Of a DNA stretch of 64,000 bases, positions 28,209-38,533 are shown in pieces. The stretch comes from an uncultured Ignavibacteria bacterium (GTDB taxonomy: Bacteria > Bacteroidota > Ignavibacteria > Kapaibacteriales > UBA2268). Position numbers and translations under genes: made by a program. The DNA is taken from the NCBI GenBank assembly GCA_903862655.1, contig CAIOZA010000050.1, forward strand, positions 1 to 64,000, in the 5' to 3' direction. Within the stretch, counting starts at the first letter, position 1. Each line of letters starts with the position of its first letter. The notes below the pieces were generated by a model. That model was not told the origin of the DNA and did no database searches. It was given only the letters and a program-made list of their open reading frames with translations.

Positions 28209-29192
28209 TTAATATGTACCAAGGAACTTATGTCCATTGAAATGGATTAAATGGTCAGGATTATCAGCTATCCAGACTTCAGTTTCCCATGCAATTTCCA
28301 TTATCCATTTTTTAAAAATTACTTTGGTGAGAAAAGCTGTCACAAAAATTAATTCTGCTTTACAATCCTTTAAAAGTTTTTTTAATTCTAAAACTCTAAT
28401 TTCACTCATTGGTCCAGAGCTATGAACAGCTTCGATCAAAAATAACCAATTATTATTTTTGCTAAATGCTATAATATCTGGCAACTCATCATGTGAAAGC
28501 TCAAAAAAGCCAATATTCTGTAATTCATTTAACTCAATATGTAGCATTTTATTTGAAGTATCACCTATGTACAAAACTTCACAATCACTACCAAACCGAG
28601 GTAAAAAATGTTCGATTATTTGTTTTTGTAGGAGATTGTGTTCCCCATAAGAAAATATAAGTGGTTTACCATTAGGTAGTTTTACAGGTATTTTATCAAT
28701 ATCTCGTTTCCTAGCTAATTGTTCAGAAAGCGAAGGTCTATTTTCATTGAATTTGTTCAATTCTATCTGCCAATTTTTGGTATTATAATGAATGATTAAA
28801 TTTTTAAAATCAGGATGGATTGAATATCCACGTGTTGGATTATTTGTAGCAGATTTTTTATTGTCGCCACTATTGATTACAATATCTGATAACACAAGTG
28901 TTTTTAAATCTTTACGTCTGATATCATCATAAGATCCAGATGAAATATTTTCTTTGAAATTTAAATTTAGAAAATTTATTATATCCCTTGTTTTTAAATT
29001 CTTATCAGAAATAGCATTTTTCCAACTACCAGTTACTCCAGCAACAGCTAAAAAGCACATTGCTGTGCGTTCTAATCTTCTTTCTGTTGTTTGATCTAAA
29101 GGAATTCCCACACTGAACAAAATGTCAAGTGCCTCATCAATTAATATTTTTATATTATTTGGCTTCTTACTATTTGAAATGTAGTTTTTCAT
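28209..29192 (-). CDS. BsuBI/PstI-family type II restriction endonuclease
   Basis: VLYIGDTSNK, HDELPDIIAF, NWLFLIEAVHSSGPMSEIRVLELKKLL, IAWETEVWIADNPDHLIHFNGHKFLG. Confidence 0.92.
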   Translation of the reverse strand: MKNYISNSKKPNNIKILIDEALDILFSVGIPLDQTTERRLERTAMCFLAVAGVTGSWKNAISDKNLKTRDIINFLNLNFKENISSGSYDDIRRKDLKTLVLSDIVINSGDNKKSATNNPTRGYSIHPDFKNLIIHYNTKNWQIELNKFNENRPSLSEQLARKRDIDKIPVKLPNGKPLIFSYGEHNLLQKQIIEHFLPRFGSDCEVLYIGDTSNKMLHIELNELQNIGFFELSHDELPDIIAFSKNNNWLFLIEAVHSSGPMSEIRVLELKKLLKDCKAELIFVTAFLTKVIFKKWIMEIAWETEVWIADNPDHLIHFNGHKFLGTY

Positions 29193-29194
29193 AA

Positions 29195-30232
29195 TTAAAA
29201 CAAAGTAAATTCTTTATTAGCAATCATTTTGTTATCAAGAACTGTTTCAATTGAAAAGATTTCATCCATTTTGTAACAATCTTTTAATGCTAATGCCAGA
29301 TTATAAGCTAAAAGAGGAGGCACTGCATTTCCAATTTGATAAAACTGTTGTGTTTCAGTACCAGAAAATTCGAACCAATCAGGGAAACTTTGCAATCTTG
29401 CTGCCTCTCTTACTAAGATACGTCTTCTTCTTCCATCATGTAATCTTATTCTCTGCATATCACCGGTTGCACCTGCAAGATTTCTACAAGTCAATGTCCG
29501 AGCTGGTCTATTAGGGTATAAGTCTCTAGGATTAATGCAAGATGAAGCGATTTCATAATTTGAAATATATTTATCCATAGATTCAGTGAGGAACTTGCTT
29601 TCAGGTGGAGTTGTATACATTAGATCTCCTATTGCTTCTAAAACTGAAACCTTATTTACCTTTTGTTTGGGGAAAGTAAATTTAGTTCGATGCCCAATTA
29701 CAAATAAACGTTCTCTATTTTGAGGTACACCAAAATTTACGGCATTTATTAGTTTAAAATCAATTACATATCCGAGCTTATGTAGTTCATTAATTATTAA
29801 CTCAAAATACCATTTATTGGAATATAAAAGACCTCTTACATTTTCAAACAAGAAAACTTTTGGTTGAAGTTTTTTAACAGCATCAATAAAGACAGGAAAA
29901 CCATCCCTAGAATCTTTGATTCCTTTTTGATAACCTCCAACACTGAAGGGTTGGCATGGAGGACCTCCGATAATGATTTCAGCTTGAGGATAATCAAAAT
30001 CAAGATCAAGTTTTACAGCATGACAATTACTTCCCAAATTATTGGTATATGTATTCGCTGCAACTTTGTCCATCTCAAAACCAATGGTTTTGTATCCAGC
30101 TGCTTCAAATCCTAAAGATAATCCACCACAACCAGCAAATAAATCAAGTACTAGTTCCTTTTCAGTTGTATTTGGTCTTAAAAAACTATTTATCTGTGTT
30201 ATATAGTCCATAGATTGATTTTTATTATTCAT
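29195..30232 (-). CDS. C5-cytosine-type DNA methyltransferase
   Basis: LDLFAGCGGLSLGFEAAG, GGPPCQPFSVGG, FLFENVRGL, QNRERLFVIG, QIGNAVPPLLA. Confidence 0.96.
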   Translation of the reverse strand: MNNKNQSMDYITQINSFLRPNTTEKELVLDLFAGCGGLSLGFEAAGYKTIGFEMDKVAANTYTNNLGSNCHAVKLDLDFDYPQAEIIIGGPPCQPFSVGGYQKGIKDSRDGFPVFIDAVKKLQPKVFLFENVRGLLYSNKWYFELIINELHKLGYVIDFKLINAVNFGVPQNRERLFVIGHRTKFTFPKQKVNKVSVLEAIGDLMYTTPPESKFLTESMDKYISNYEIASSCINPRDLYPNRPARTLTCRNLAGATGDMQRIRLHDGRRRRILVREAARLQSFPDWFEFSGTETQQFYQIGNAVPPLLAYNLALALKDCYKMDEIFSIETVLDNKMIANKEFTLF

Positions 30233-30338
30233 TTTATTATTTATACTAAATACAATATATCAAAACAAACACAAACTTCTTATCTTTACATCGTGTACAT
30301 CTTAATAATATTGGGATTAGGTTATGCATATTTCTCAT

Positions 30339-30428
30339 TTATTTTCCTTCTCCCATCCTCACCAGCTCCAGTACTGTTTTCCAGTTGCGGGTGGTGGCGC
30401 GGGTTTTGAGATTCCTGCAAAATTTTCC
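30339..30428 (-). repeat. Displaced DUF1697-gene 3' end, copy 2
   Basis: Minus strand encodes (FCRNLK)TRATTRNWKTVLELVRMGEGK*. Confidence 0.85.
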
Positions 30429-30526
30429 ACCAAGGCTTTTAATATATAACTTGTACAATTATATGGACACAGTTTTTATTCACTATTCAAAATTAGATGA
30501 ATACTCACTTAAAATTTCAATTCCCC

Positions 30527-30973
30527 CTAATAATTGTTATTGATTTCATTTATAATAAAAACTTCAAATTCTTTTACAAAATCAGTAATTTTATTTAATA
30601 TATTATTATAAATGGCTTCATCAATCTCATTAATGATATAATGCATTTCTTCCATATCAAACCATAATCCTGGCCTACCATAATCAGCTCTAATTATCAT
30701 TTTTGTTGTATCCCATTCCATATCTCGTATTTCTGGATAATTAAAATCAATGGACAATACTGGTCCTTCATCATCATTATTTTGATAAGGTTCTAGTAAA
30801 AATACTTCCAACACAAAACCAAGAAATTTGAAATTATATTTATTATTCACTGTATTGATAAAAGAAATATTCTTTTTTATCATATCTTCTGTGTTGGCTT
30901 TAACATCATTAAGCGAAGTTAAAATATCGAATTCTATTCTTTCTTTTAACATAATTATTTTATTATTATTCAT
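30527..30973 (-). CDS. Hypothetical protein (148 aa)
   Basis: ORF lying between DUF1697-end copies 2 and 3; no recognised domain. Confidence 0.5.
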   Translation of the reverse strand: MNNNKIIMLKERIEFDILTSLNDVKANTEDMIKKNISFINTVNNKYNFKFLGFVLEVFLLEPYQNNDDEGPVLSIDFNYPEIRDMEWDTTKMIIRADYGRPGLWFDMEEMHYIINEIDEAIYNNILNKITDFVKEFEVFIINEINNNY

Positions 30974-31028
30974 TAATTCTCCCTATTAATAATCAGTATC
31001 ATATTAACTCAAACCACATTCATATTAG

Positions 31029-31583
31029 CTATCCAATGCTTCCCATTCTCACCAGCTCCAGCACTGTTTTCCAGTTGCGGGTAGTGGCGGGGGTATTAAG
31101 TTTCGATTCGAAGAAGTTGTTGTTGAGTTTACTATTACCGTAGTTTTTGGGACAGAACAGATATATTGCTTTTTCTATCACCTCGAATTCATCATCGGTT
31201 TTTACTTCATTGCGTATCTTGTCAATCAGTGCTTGTTCCGGCACATCAGCCAGGAATGTTACATAGAGGAAGTTGATGTCTTCATGTCTGTCGTTTACGA
31301 AAGGATTATTCCCGGAGACAGTCTTCATTTCCTCCAGACTCAGCACCAGTACAGGTACATCGAAGCCAAACACATCTGAGATTTTTGAAGTGATAGTTTT
31401 TTCAAGTTCAGAATTTGGAGTTTCCTTGGTTTGGAATATCACATTGCCGCTCTGTATATAGCTTTGCACTGATTGGAAACCGAGATCCTCGTACATTTCC
31501 CGCAGGGCATCCATCTTTATCAGCTTCTGACCACTGACGTTGATTCCACGCAGGATTGAGATATATGTTTGTAGTTTAGGCAA
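31029..31583 (-). CDS. DUF1697 family protein
   Basis: YISILRGINVSGQKLIKMDALREMYEDLGFQSVQSYIQSGNVIF ... ATTRNWKTVLELVRMG. Confidence 0.93.
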   Translation of the reverse strand: MPKLQTYISILRGINVSGQKLIKMDALREMYEDLGFQSVQSYIQSGNVIFQTKETPNSELEKTITSKISDVFGFDVPVLVLSLEEMKTVSGNNPFVNDRHEDINFLYVTFLADVPEQALIDKIRNEVKTDDEFEVIEKAIYLFCPKNYGNSKLNNNFFESKLNTPATTRNWKTVLELVRMGSIG

Positions 31584-31595
31584 GATCTTACCTCG

Positions 31596-32090
31596 TCAGC
31601 AATTTGTCTGCATCTTGTTGATAGTGGCGGTTGTGGACTTGCCGTCAACAAGAGGGATAACAACGACATTACCGCCTCGTGCTTCTACGATGTCAGCTCC
31701 TACAATCGTATCGCGGCTGTAGTCGCCGCCTTTGGCTAATATATCGGGTTGAATAAGCTTTATCAGATTGAAAGGTGTGTCTTCGGGGAAAATTACAACA
31801 TGGTCTATCGAACGCAGAGCAAGGAGTACAGCGGCTCTGTCGACTTCATTGTTTATCGGACGTGATTCACCTTTCAGTCTGCGGACGGACGCATCGCTGT
31901 TCAGACCGAGAATCAGAACATCGCCCAGATCCTTAGCTTTCTGCAGATATGTCGTATGTCCCACATGGAGAATATCGAAGCATCCGTTAGTGAAGACAAT
32001 GCTTTTGCCCTCATTGCGAAGTTGATTGCTGAACTGCTCTATTTCTTCGATTGGTATCAGCATCTTAGTATTCCGTTGAATTGCGCACAA
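31596..32090 (-). CDS. rfaE2: D-glycero-beta-D-manno-heptose 1-phosphate adenylyltransferase (RfaE2)
   Basis: [43 protein letters not shown]...ILAKGGDY. Confidence 0.95.
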   Translation of the reverse strand: MCAIQRNTKMLIPIEEIEQFSNQLRNEGKSIVFTNGCFDILHVGHTTYLQKAKDLGDVLILGLNSDASVRRLKGESRPINNEVDRAAVLLALRSIDHVVIFPEDTPFNLIKLIQPDILAKGGDYSRDTIVGADIVEARGGNVVVIPLVDGKSTTATINKMQTNC

Positions 32091-33096
32091 CTGAATCGAA
32101 TATCTCGTTCGGAGTAATCGATACTATGCCGGGCTTTTCACAGACCGCACCAGCCGCGAGATTTGCCATTGTTGCAGATTCCTTGATAGTTGATCCTGCG
32201 GCGATTGAGGCAGCCATTGTTGCAATAGCAGTATCTCCTGCACCTGAAACATCAGCAACCATGCGTGCTCTTGTTTCGACAGATGAAACATCGCCATTAC
32301 TCTCGAAGAGCATCATTCCATCAGCTCCGAGAGTAAGCATAACGTTTTTAGCATCAAGCTTTTCCAAAAGCAATTTCCCACCGATGATAACTTCTTCTCT
32401 AGTCGAAAGAGGTAGTCCAAGAGCCATAGAAGCCTCTTTGCGGTTAGGCTTGAAGACAGTTGCCTGCTTGAAATTATAGAAATTCTCAAACTTTGGATCC
32501 ACGAAGACTGGTATGTTATTCATTTTAGCAAAAGCCATAACTTCGAGTATCAGAAACTCGGTAACAGTGCCCTTGTTGTAATCTTCGAATATAATTCCAG
32601 ATAAATTGTTTGCACCTTGGAGGGCTTTCAAAATATGTTGCTCTATATCAATCGGAATGGCATCGCGAACTTCACGGTCCAGCCGTGCGATCTGCTGATT
32701 ATTACCGATGATGCGGGTTTTGACTGTAGTAGGTCTTCCGGGATGAAGATACAAGCCAGAAGCGTCGATACCGGATTCATGAGCAATATTGGCAAACATT
32801 TTACCAGAATTGTCATCACCGAGAATCCCGCAGAGCAGGGGACTAATGCCGAGCGACTTCAGATTGTTTGCTACGTTAGCAGCACCGCCAAGATGGAAAG
32901 TTTCTTTTTCTATATCTATAACGGGAACTGGTGCTTCAGGTGAAATACGTGAAACACTGCCCCAGAAGTAACGATCGAGCATGACGTCGCCAATAACGGC
33001 GATGGTCTTGCCTTTTGTTGCAGATAGGATTTCCTTAACTCTTGATACTGTGAGATTGAGCATACTATTTATCATAAAGTGTAATAAAGAATACAA
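32065..33096 (-). CDS. rfaE1: D-glycero-beta-D-manno-heptose-7-phosphate kinase (RfaE1)
   Basis: PfkB-type: [56 protein letters not shown]. Confidence 0.95.
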   Translation of the reverse strand: MYSLLHFMINSMLNLTVSRVKEILSATKGKTIAVIGDVMLDRYFWGSVSRISPEAPVPVIDIEKETFHLGGAANVANNLKSLGISPLLCGILGDDNSGKMFANIAHESGIDASGLYLHPGRPTTVKTRIIGNNQQIARLDREVRDAIPIDIEQHILKALQGANNLSGIIFEDYNKGTVTEFLILEVMAFAKMNNIPVFVDPKFENFYNFKQATVFKPNRKEASMALGLPLSTREEVIIGGKLLLEKLDAKNVMLTLGADGMMLFESNGDVSSVETRARMVADVSGAGDTAIATMAASIAAGSTIKESATMANLAAGAVCEKPGIVSITPNEIFDSVVRNSTEY

Positions 33097-33110
33097 AAAT
33101 ACTAAATGTT

Positions 33111-33818
33111 CTATTCATTACCATACATTGCGTCACGAAGGAAGTCATTGTATGGGGCAAGTGTCTCTGCTTTTTGTAAAAGAGTATCGATAATTTTCCT
33201 GGATTGAATGTCTTTATCTTTAATAGCTTGATAGACAGTGAATTCCTTCTGCCTGAGCCAATCAATTGAAGGATGGTCAGCGGGGAAACCGGCTGGAGCT
33301 TTCTTTAGCTTTTCCCCTTCCCACTTACCGGGGAATTCTTTCAGGAATTGTTTATCGGTAACGATTTCTTCAAATTCATCCCAATCCTTATGTATTTTTG
33401 TACGAATACTCTTCAACTGCTGTGGCTCTGGCATGTGGATTCCACCGGCAATGAAGAACTCCGTTGGTTCAATGTGCAGATAAATTCCACAAGACTCAAC
33501 AGGTTTTTTAGGACCTGCTTCTACTTTGAACGGGAAATATATGCCGAGATTCGTTTTGTATGGATCTTTGTTCTTACTGAACCGAATGTCACGGTTGATG
33601 CGGAAGAGTGATCTCTTTATATCTGCCATATAAGGAAGTCCAGTCTGAGCAAATGCAGAAGCCATCTCGAGAACAAAACTCTGGGTTGGAAATTTTACTG
33701 TATTTTCATAAACAGAACGGTTGGCATCGAACCATTCTTTGCTGTTATTGTTTTTCAATTGAGTGAAGAATTCAAGTACATCCGGTTTGAATCCATCGAA
33801 AGCAGGAAGAGACTTCAT
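33111..33818 (-). CDS. DUF2461 family protein
   Basis: FFTQLKNNNSKEWFDANRSVYE...DIKRSLFRINRDIRFSKNKDPYKTNLGIYF. Confidence 0.9.
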   Translation of the reverse strand: MKSLPAFDGFKPDVLEFFTQLKNNNSKEWFDANRSVYENTVKFPTQSFVLEMASAFAQTGLPYMADIKRSLFRINRDIRFSKNKDPYKTNLGIYFPFKVEAGPKKPVESCGIYLHIEPTEFFIAGGIHMPEPQQLKSIRTKIHKDWDEFEEIVTDKQFLKEFPGKWEGEKLKKAPAGFPADHPSIDWLRQKEFTVYQAIKDKDIQSRKIIDTLLQKAETLAPYNDFLRDAMYGNE

Positions 33819-33829
33819 ATTTAATCCGA

Positions 33830-34759
33830 TTATATTAATAATTTTATAGGCTTATTTCCCATTGATAGGGTTTTATATGTTACAATACTGCTTTCATAAG
33901 AGGGCATTTTCACTCCGAGATCTGTTTCGGTCTTTAGAGTGATCAAGCCATAGTTAGTGCCCTTTGTCTTTTTCTCATCCGAGCAGCTAATTATATTTTC
34001 ATCAAGGTTATAGACTTTAGCAATAGTCTTTGCAGCAGTGTAATCCGTAACAAGATCTGACGATCCGGCATTATAAATACCCAATTTACCTTTGCCGGCA
34101 ATTTTATTTATAACAAGAGCGAGATCCAGAGCGTTGGTAGGAGTATATTTAGTATTATTGTCAAGAACTATAGGCTTTTCAATTAGAATCGATTCAAGTA
34201 TCTCATTCACAAAATCAGGTTTATTAATCGAAGATAAGCCATAGATTTCAGATACGCGGATAATTGAAATTTTATCAGCTCCGGAAATAGCGAAATTCTC
34301 AGCAGCAAGTTTGTTCTTACCAAAGTTTGATACTGGAAGTGGTTTGTCTGTTTCGGAATAAGGTCCTTTTACGCCATCAAAAACCCTATCAGTAGAAATC
34401 ATTATGAAATGAGCATCGATGATTCGAGCCACCTTGACTAGATTCTCAACAACACCTACATTATGATTCCACGCGCTTTTTTTATCAGAAGCATTTGTCT
34501 GCTTAAGATTTAATCCAGCTGTATTAATGATGACGTCAGGCTTTAGATATATCAGGGCTTCTCTTGTTTCTTTTGGCTGAAGGCTGCCGTAATTGAAAAA
34601 CTCAGTTATTGGAAACCGATCATTGATTGTTACGTCCGATGAAAAGCTGTAGATTTTATATCTTTGTTCAAGTGTGATGAATCGCAGCAAAGCCTCAGCA
34701 GTTCTCGATGAACTACCGATGATAGCGATTGTTTTATTGTATTGTGGTGTAGTTGCCAT
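33830..34759 (-). CDS. RmlD/dTDP-4-dehydrorhamnose reductase-like SDR protein
   Basis: VIINTAGLN, FIMISTDRVFDGVKGPYSETDKPLPVSNFGKNKLAAE. Confidence 0.8.
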   Translation of the reverse strand: MATTPQYNKTIAIIGSSSRTAEALLRFITLEQRYKIYSFSSDVTINDRFPITEFFNYGSLQPKETREALIYLKPDVIINTAGLNLKQTNASDKKSAWNHNVGVVENLVKVARIIDAHFIMISTDRVFDGVKGPYSETDKPLPVSNFGKNKLAAENFAISGADKISIIRVSEIYGLSSINKPDFVNEILESILIEKPIVLDNNTKYTPTNALDLALVINKIAGKGKLGIYNAGSSDLVTDYTAAKTIAKVYNLDENIISCSDEKKTKGTNYGLITLKTETDLGVKMPSYESSIVTYKTLSMGNKPIKLLI

Positions 34760-34773
34760 AATAAATATAGAGA

Positions 34774-34789
34774 TGTTCCACGTGGAACA
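34774..34789. promoter_or_regulatory. parS-type ParB-binding palindrome
   Basis: TGTTCCACGTGGAACA, perfect 16-bp palindrome adjacent to the mnmG stop. Confidence 0.8.
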
Positions 34790-36655
34790 TTATTTTAAAT
34801 AAATAGCCAGTATAGATACATCGGAAGCGGAAACACCGGAAATTCTAGAAGCTTGACCTAAAGATGTAGGTTTAATCTTGGAAAGCTTTTCTCGTGCTTC
34901 TTTTGATAACGATGTAATCTCGTTATAATTAATACTGGACGGTATCTTCTTGTCCTCATTATCGAGGAAATAATTCAATTCTTTTAGTTGTCTCTGAATG
35001 TATCCTTCATACTTAACTTCTGTCTGAAGCTGAGTTAGTAGTTTTGTATCCTGAATGAATCCCAGAATTTCCTCAGGATGTTCATCTGTCAATCTCAAAA
35101 GCTTATCAAGTTGAACGGTTGAGCGTTTGGTAAGCGAATAATAATCAGTGGAATCCTTAACCGAAGATTCACCGATTGATTCAAGATACTCATTTGCAAA
35201 ATCTGATTTAATCTTGGTGCTCCTTATATAGATGTTTGCTCTCTCTCTTAGTTCAAGCTTCTTAGTTAACTTTTCAAAAACGTTATCGGGTATCAGTCCA
35301 TACTTGTTTCCATACTTCATTAGTCTTTCGTCGGCATTATCCTGACGAAGAAGGAGCCTGTATTCAGCCAGAGATGTGAAGATACGGTAAGGTTCTTCGG
35401 TACTTTTGTTTACCAAATCATCAATAAGAACTCCAATATAAGCCTCAGAGCGTTTTAGTATAAATTCATTCTGCTCTTTCAACTTCAATGCCGCATTAAT
35501 ACCCGCAATCAGACCCTGGCCTGCGGCTTCTTCATAGCCCGAAGTTCCATTAATCTGTCCTGCAAAGTAAAGCCCTTTGATTGCTTTCGTCTCAAGCGTG
35601 TAATTAAGTTGATATGGAAAAAAGAAATCGTATTCCACAGCATAACCAGGACGCAACATCTCGGCTTTTTCTAGGCCTGGAATAGCGCGAAGGCCTGCAA
35701 TCTGAATATCTACAGGTAAACTAGTAGAGAAACCGTTTACATAAACCGAGTTTGTGTTCATTCCCTCAGGTTCGAGCAGGATTTTGTGAGAATCTCTGTC
35801 TGCGAATCTGTTAACTTTGTCTTCAATCGAGGGACAGTAGCGGGGACCAGCTCCTTTTATACTGCCTGTAAACATAGGAGAACGGCTGAAACCAGTTCGA
35901 AGAATCTCATGAGTCTCCAGATTAGTATCTGTTGAATAGCACATCAGTGAATTCTTAACAGATACCGTTCTGTATGAGAATGGCTCCGGTACATCATCGC
36001 CACCACTAAGACCGACTTTAGAATAATCAATTGAAGAATTAAGTATTCTAGGTGGTGTGCCCGTCTTAAGTCTGCCCATATCGAATCCATATTTAACAAG
36101 TACATCCGATATAAACTTTGAGCTGGGTTCATCAACTCTACCGCCTTCTGTTACTACTTCACCTGTGAAGAGCAGTCCATTGAGAAAGGTACCAGCACAA
36201 AAGATAACGGCTTTTGATTTCAGTTTAGTGCCTGATCCTGTGCGGATACCCACAACTTCATTGTGTTCAATAAGTATCTCGGAAACAGTATCTTCAATAA
36301 TTGTTAGATTCTCTGTATTCTTTAAAAGATTCTGCGCTAAAATTGGATAATTATCTTTATCAATCTGAGCACGTGGAGACCATATAGCCGGACCTTTGGA
36401 ACGATTAAGCATTTTGAATTGAAGTCCGCCAATATCAGCCAGATAGCCCATCACTCCTCCCAGAGCATCAATCTCTTTTACAAGATGACCTTTGGCAGAT
36501 CCGCCTATAGAAGGATTGCACGACGGCCTTCCGATTGAATTGATAGACATTGTAACCAAAGCAACGGTACATCCCATGCGTGCAGCTATGTGGGAAGCTT
36601 CGATGCCGGCATGACCTCCGCCGATTACAATTATATTATATTGGTCTGAATACAT
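34790..36655 (-). CDS. mnmG: tRNA uridine-5-carboxymethylaminomethyl synthesis enzyme MnmG (GidA)
   Basis: [66 protein letters not shown]. Confidence 0.97.
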   Translation of the reverse strand: MYSDQYNIIVIGGGHAGIEASHIAARMGCTVALVTMSINSIGRPSCNPSIGGSAKGHLVKEIDALGGVMGYLADIGGLQFKMLNRSKGPAIWSPRAQIDKDNYPILAQNLLKNTENLTIIEDTVSEILIEHNEVVGIRTGSGTKLKSKAVIFCAGTFLNGLLFTGEVVTEGGRVDEPSSKFISDVLVKYGFDMGRLKTGTPPRILNSSIDYSKVGLSGGDDVPEPFSYRTVSVKNSLMCYSTDTNLETHEILRTGFSRSPMFTGSIKGAGPRYCPSIEDKVNRFADRDSHKILLEPEGMNTNSVYVNGFSTSLPVDIQIAGLRAIPGLEKAEMLRPGYAVEYDFFFPYQLNYTLETKAIKGLYFAGQINGTSGYEEAAGQGLIAGINAALKLKEQNEFILKRSEAYIGVLIDDLVNKSTEEPYRIFTSLAEYRLLLRQDNADERLMKYGNKYGLIPDNVFEKLTKKLELRERANIYIRSTKIKSDFANEYLESIGESSVKDSTDYYSLTKRSTVQLDKLLRLTDEHPEEILGFIQDTKLLTQLQTEVKYEGYIQRQLKELNYFLDNEDKKIPSSINYNEITSLSKEAREKLSKIKPTSLGQASRISGVSASDVSILAIYLK

Positions 36656-36783
36656 TTCAAATACGCTTAATTACTAGAGTTACAATTATTTAGAAGGGAA
36701 ACGACGATTTGAGTATATCTAAATTTGATTTCGGGTAATAGAATATACATTTTTTAATCTTTATCAATATATGGTTTTTATCA

Positions 36784-36856
36784 TGTCATTCCTATGCATA
36801 CAGGAATCTATGATTTTCATAGTGAAAAAAAGATTCCTGCATTCGCAGGAATGACA
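36784..36856. repeat. Small palindromic/MITE-like repeat
   Basis: Perfect ends tgtcattcct...aggaatgaca; internal gattcctgcattcgcaggaatg; related sequence near 22730-22755. Confidence 0.6.
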
Positions 36857-37007
36857 GACTAGGGGGTAATTTTACAAACTTTTGGCTAATGATATTTAAT
36901 TATTCAGGTTTAATATTTGAGGACAAGAAGAGCTGCTTGTCATACGTGTTTTTTGGTAGGTCAAACATCCTTGTTTGACTAAAAAAGATTAATAGTGTTA
37001 ATAAAAG

Positions 37008-37023
37008 TGTTCCACGTGGAACA
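37008..37023. promoter_or_regulatory. parS-type ParB-binding palindrome
   Basis: TGTTCCACGTGGAACA inside perfect 26-bp palindrome aaaagtgttccacgtggaacactttt (37003-37028). Confidence 0.8.
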
Positions 37024-37041
37024 CTTTTACAGATTCTGAGT

Positions 37042-38391
37042 TTATTTGCCGATGCAGAAACGGGAGAAAATGTTATTCAGGACGTCCTCACTCCAGATTT
37101 CTCCGGTAATTTCTCCTAACGCTTTTGTTGCTCTTCGGATATCTATGGAAACAGCAGTGTTGTCAAGCCCGGAATTTATAGCAAAAACAGCACTGTTGAG
37201 TTCCTCCACAACCTGATTGAGAAGAGTAACATGTCGCTGATTTATCAAAATATCCTTTACTCTTTCTGTACTGAGTTTAGCTTTTTCTGTAATAAAAAGT
37301 TTTAATTCATCTATACCCATTGCTTTTTTGGCTGAGATAAAGAAAATATTATCAGTATTTTGGGATTCGCAATTTGCTGAATCAATCTTATTATGCACAA
37401 TTACAACTTCACTTTCTGGATATTTCAGACTAATCTGGTTCTTTAGATTGTCAGAATTATCCTGAGAAATTGAAATATCATTCAGAATAATAATCATATT
37501 AGATTGACCAAGTACGGATTCTACAAGCCGAATTCCTTCTATTTCTATAACGTCGTCAGTTTCTCTGATTCCTGCAGTATCGATTATCTTCACAGACATT
37601 CCATCGAGGTAGAGAGTTTCTTCGATATAGTCACGGGTTGTGCCTGGGATATGACTGACGATTGCTCTTGTTTTTTGAAGCAGTGCATTGAATAAAGTAG
37701 ATTTTCCTGAGTTTGGATAGCCGGCAATTCCTATGAAATAGCCTGAACGCAATATCTCCGATGATTTGTAGGAGGCTGAAAGATCTTTACAATAGGCGAT
37801 GGATTCTTCTACCTGTTTAATTATTCTATCTCTTTCAATCAGATCGATATCTTCATCAGCGAAATCAAGCTCAAGTTCCAGAAGGCTGGCTATATCCAGA
37901 AGTTTCTGCCTAAGCTCGCTAAGTCTTTGGATGAAGTTTCCCGCTAACTGTCTAGCCGCTGTCAGTGCACCTTTAATAGAATTTGAGTGAATAATATCAG
38001 CGACAGATTCAACCTGCATCAGATTCAATTTGCCATTGAGAAAAGCTCTTTTAGTGAATTCGCCGGGTTGCGCAGAACGTGCACCATGGCGTATCAACAA
38101 GGATATAATTTCCTGGATTACTATCGGAGATCCATGACAGGAAATTTCTACTGAGTTCTCACCTGTATAGGAATGAGGTTCTCTGAATACAGAAGCCGTT
38201 ACTGTATCAATAATTTCCTCATGATTTATCAAATTGCCATAATGTATTGTATGGGAGGCAACATCGGTTAATTTCTTTTTCCCAAGAAATGAAGAGTCAA
38301 CGATTGAAATTGATTCTGAACCGGATAATCTGATAACAGACAATCCTGAAATTCCGGGTGGAGTAGCAAGTGCAATAATCGTATCAGTCAA
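37042..38391 (-). CDS. mnmE: tRNA modification GTPase MnmE (TrmE)
   Basis: TDTIIALATPPGISGLSVIRLSG, GYPNSGKSTLFNALLQKTRAIVSHIPGTTRDYIEE, C-term FSRFCIGK. Confidence 0.97.
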   Translation of the reverse strand: MTDTIIALATPPGISGLSVIRLSGSESISIVDSSFLGKKKLTDVASHTIHYGNLINHEEIIDTVTASVFREPHSYTGENSVEISCHGSPIVIQEIISLLIRHGARSAQPGEFTKRAFLNGKLNLMQVESVADIIHSNSIKGALTAARQLAGNFIQRLSELRQKLLDIASLLELELDFADEDIDLIERDRIIKQVEESIAYCKDLSASYKSSEILRSGYFIGIAGYPNSGKSTLFNALLQKTRAIVSHIPGTTRDYIEETLYLDGMSVKIIDTAGIRETDDVIEIEGIRLVESVLGQSNMIIILNDISISQDNSDNLKNQISLKYPESEVVIVHNKIDSANCESQNTDNIFFISAKKAMGIDELKLFITEKAKLSTERVKDILINQRHVTLLNQVVEELNSAVFAINSGLDNTAVSIDIRRATKALGEITGEIWSEDVLNNIFSRFCIGK

Positions 38392-38533
38392 TTTTTTTTC
38401 TCTCTGTAATATTTATTTCTTAATTTACGAATTAATGTTTTATTATATGATGAAAATTTGTTCTTTATAATTTAAAATTTGCGACATAAACATTACCGTC
38501 TGTCGGGTTGTTTATATGTTTAACAGCGTCAAT

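Noticed and set aside
30215-30409. 64-aa plus-strand ORF upstream of the C5 methyltransferase, as a possible controller (C) protein
   Set aside because: No HTH; its C-terminal part is antisense to the DUF1697-end repeat.
31768-33265. Antisense ORFs over rfaE1/rfaE2/DUF2461 (31768, 32081, 32617, 32981, 33065 and similar)
   Set aside because: Overlap well-recognised genes and lack domains.
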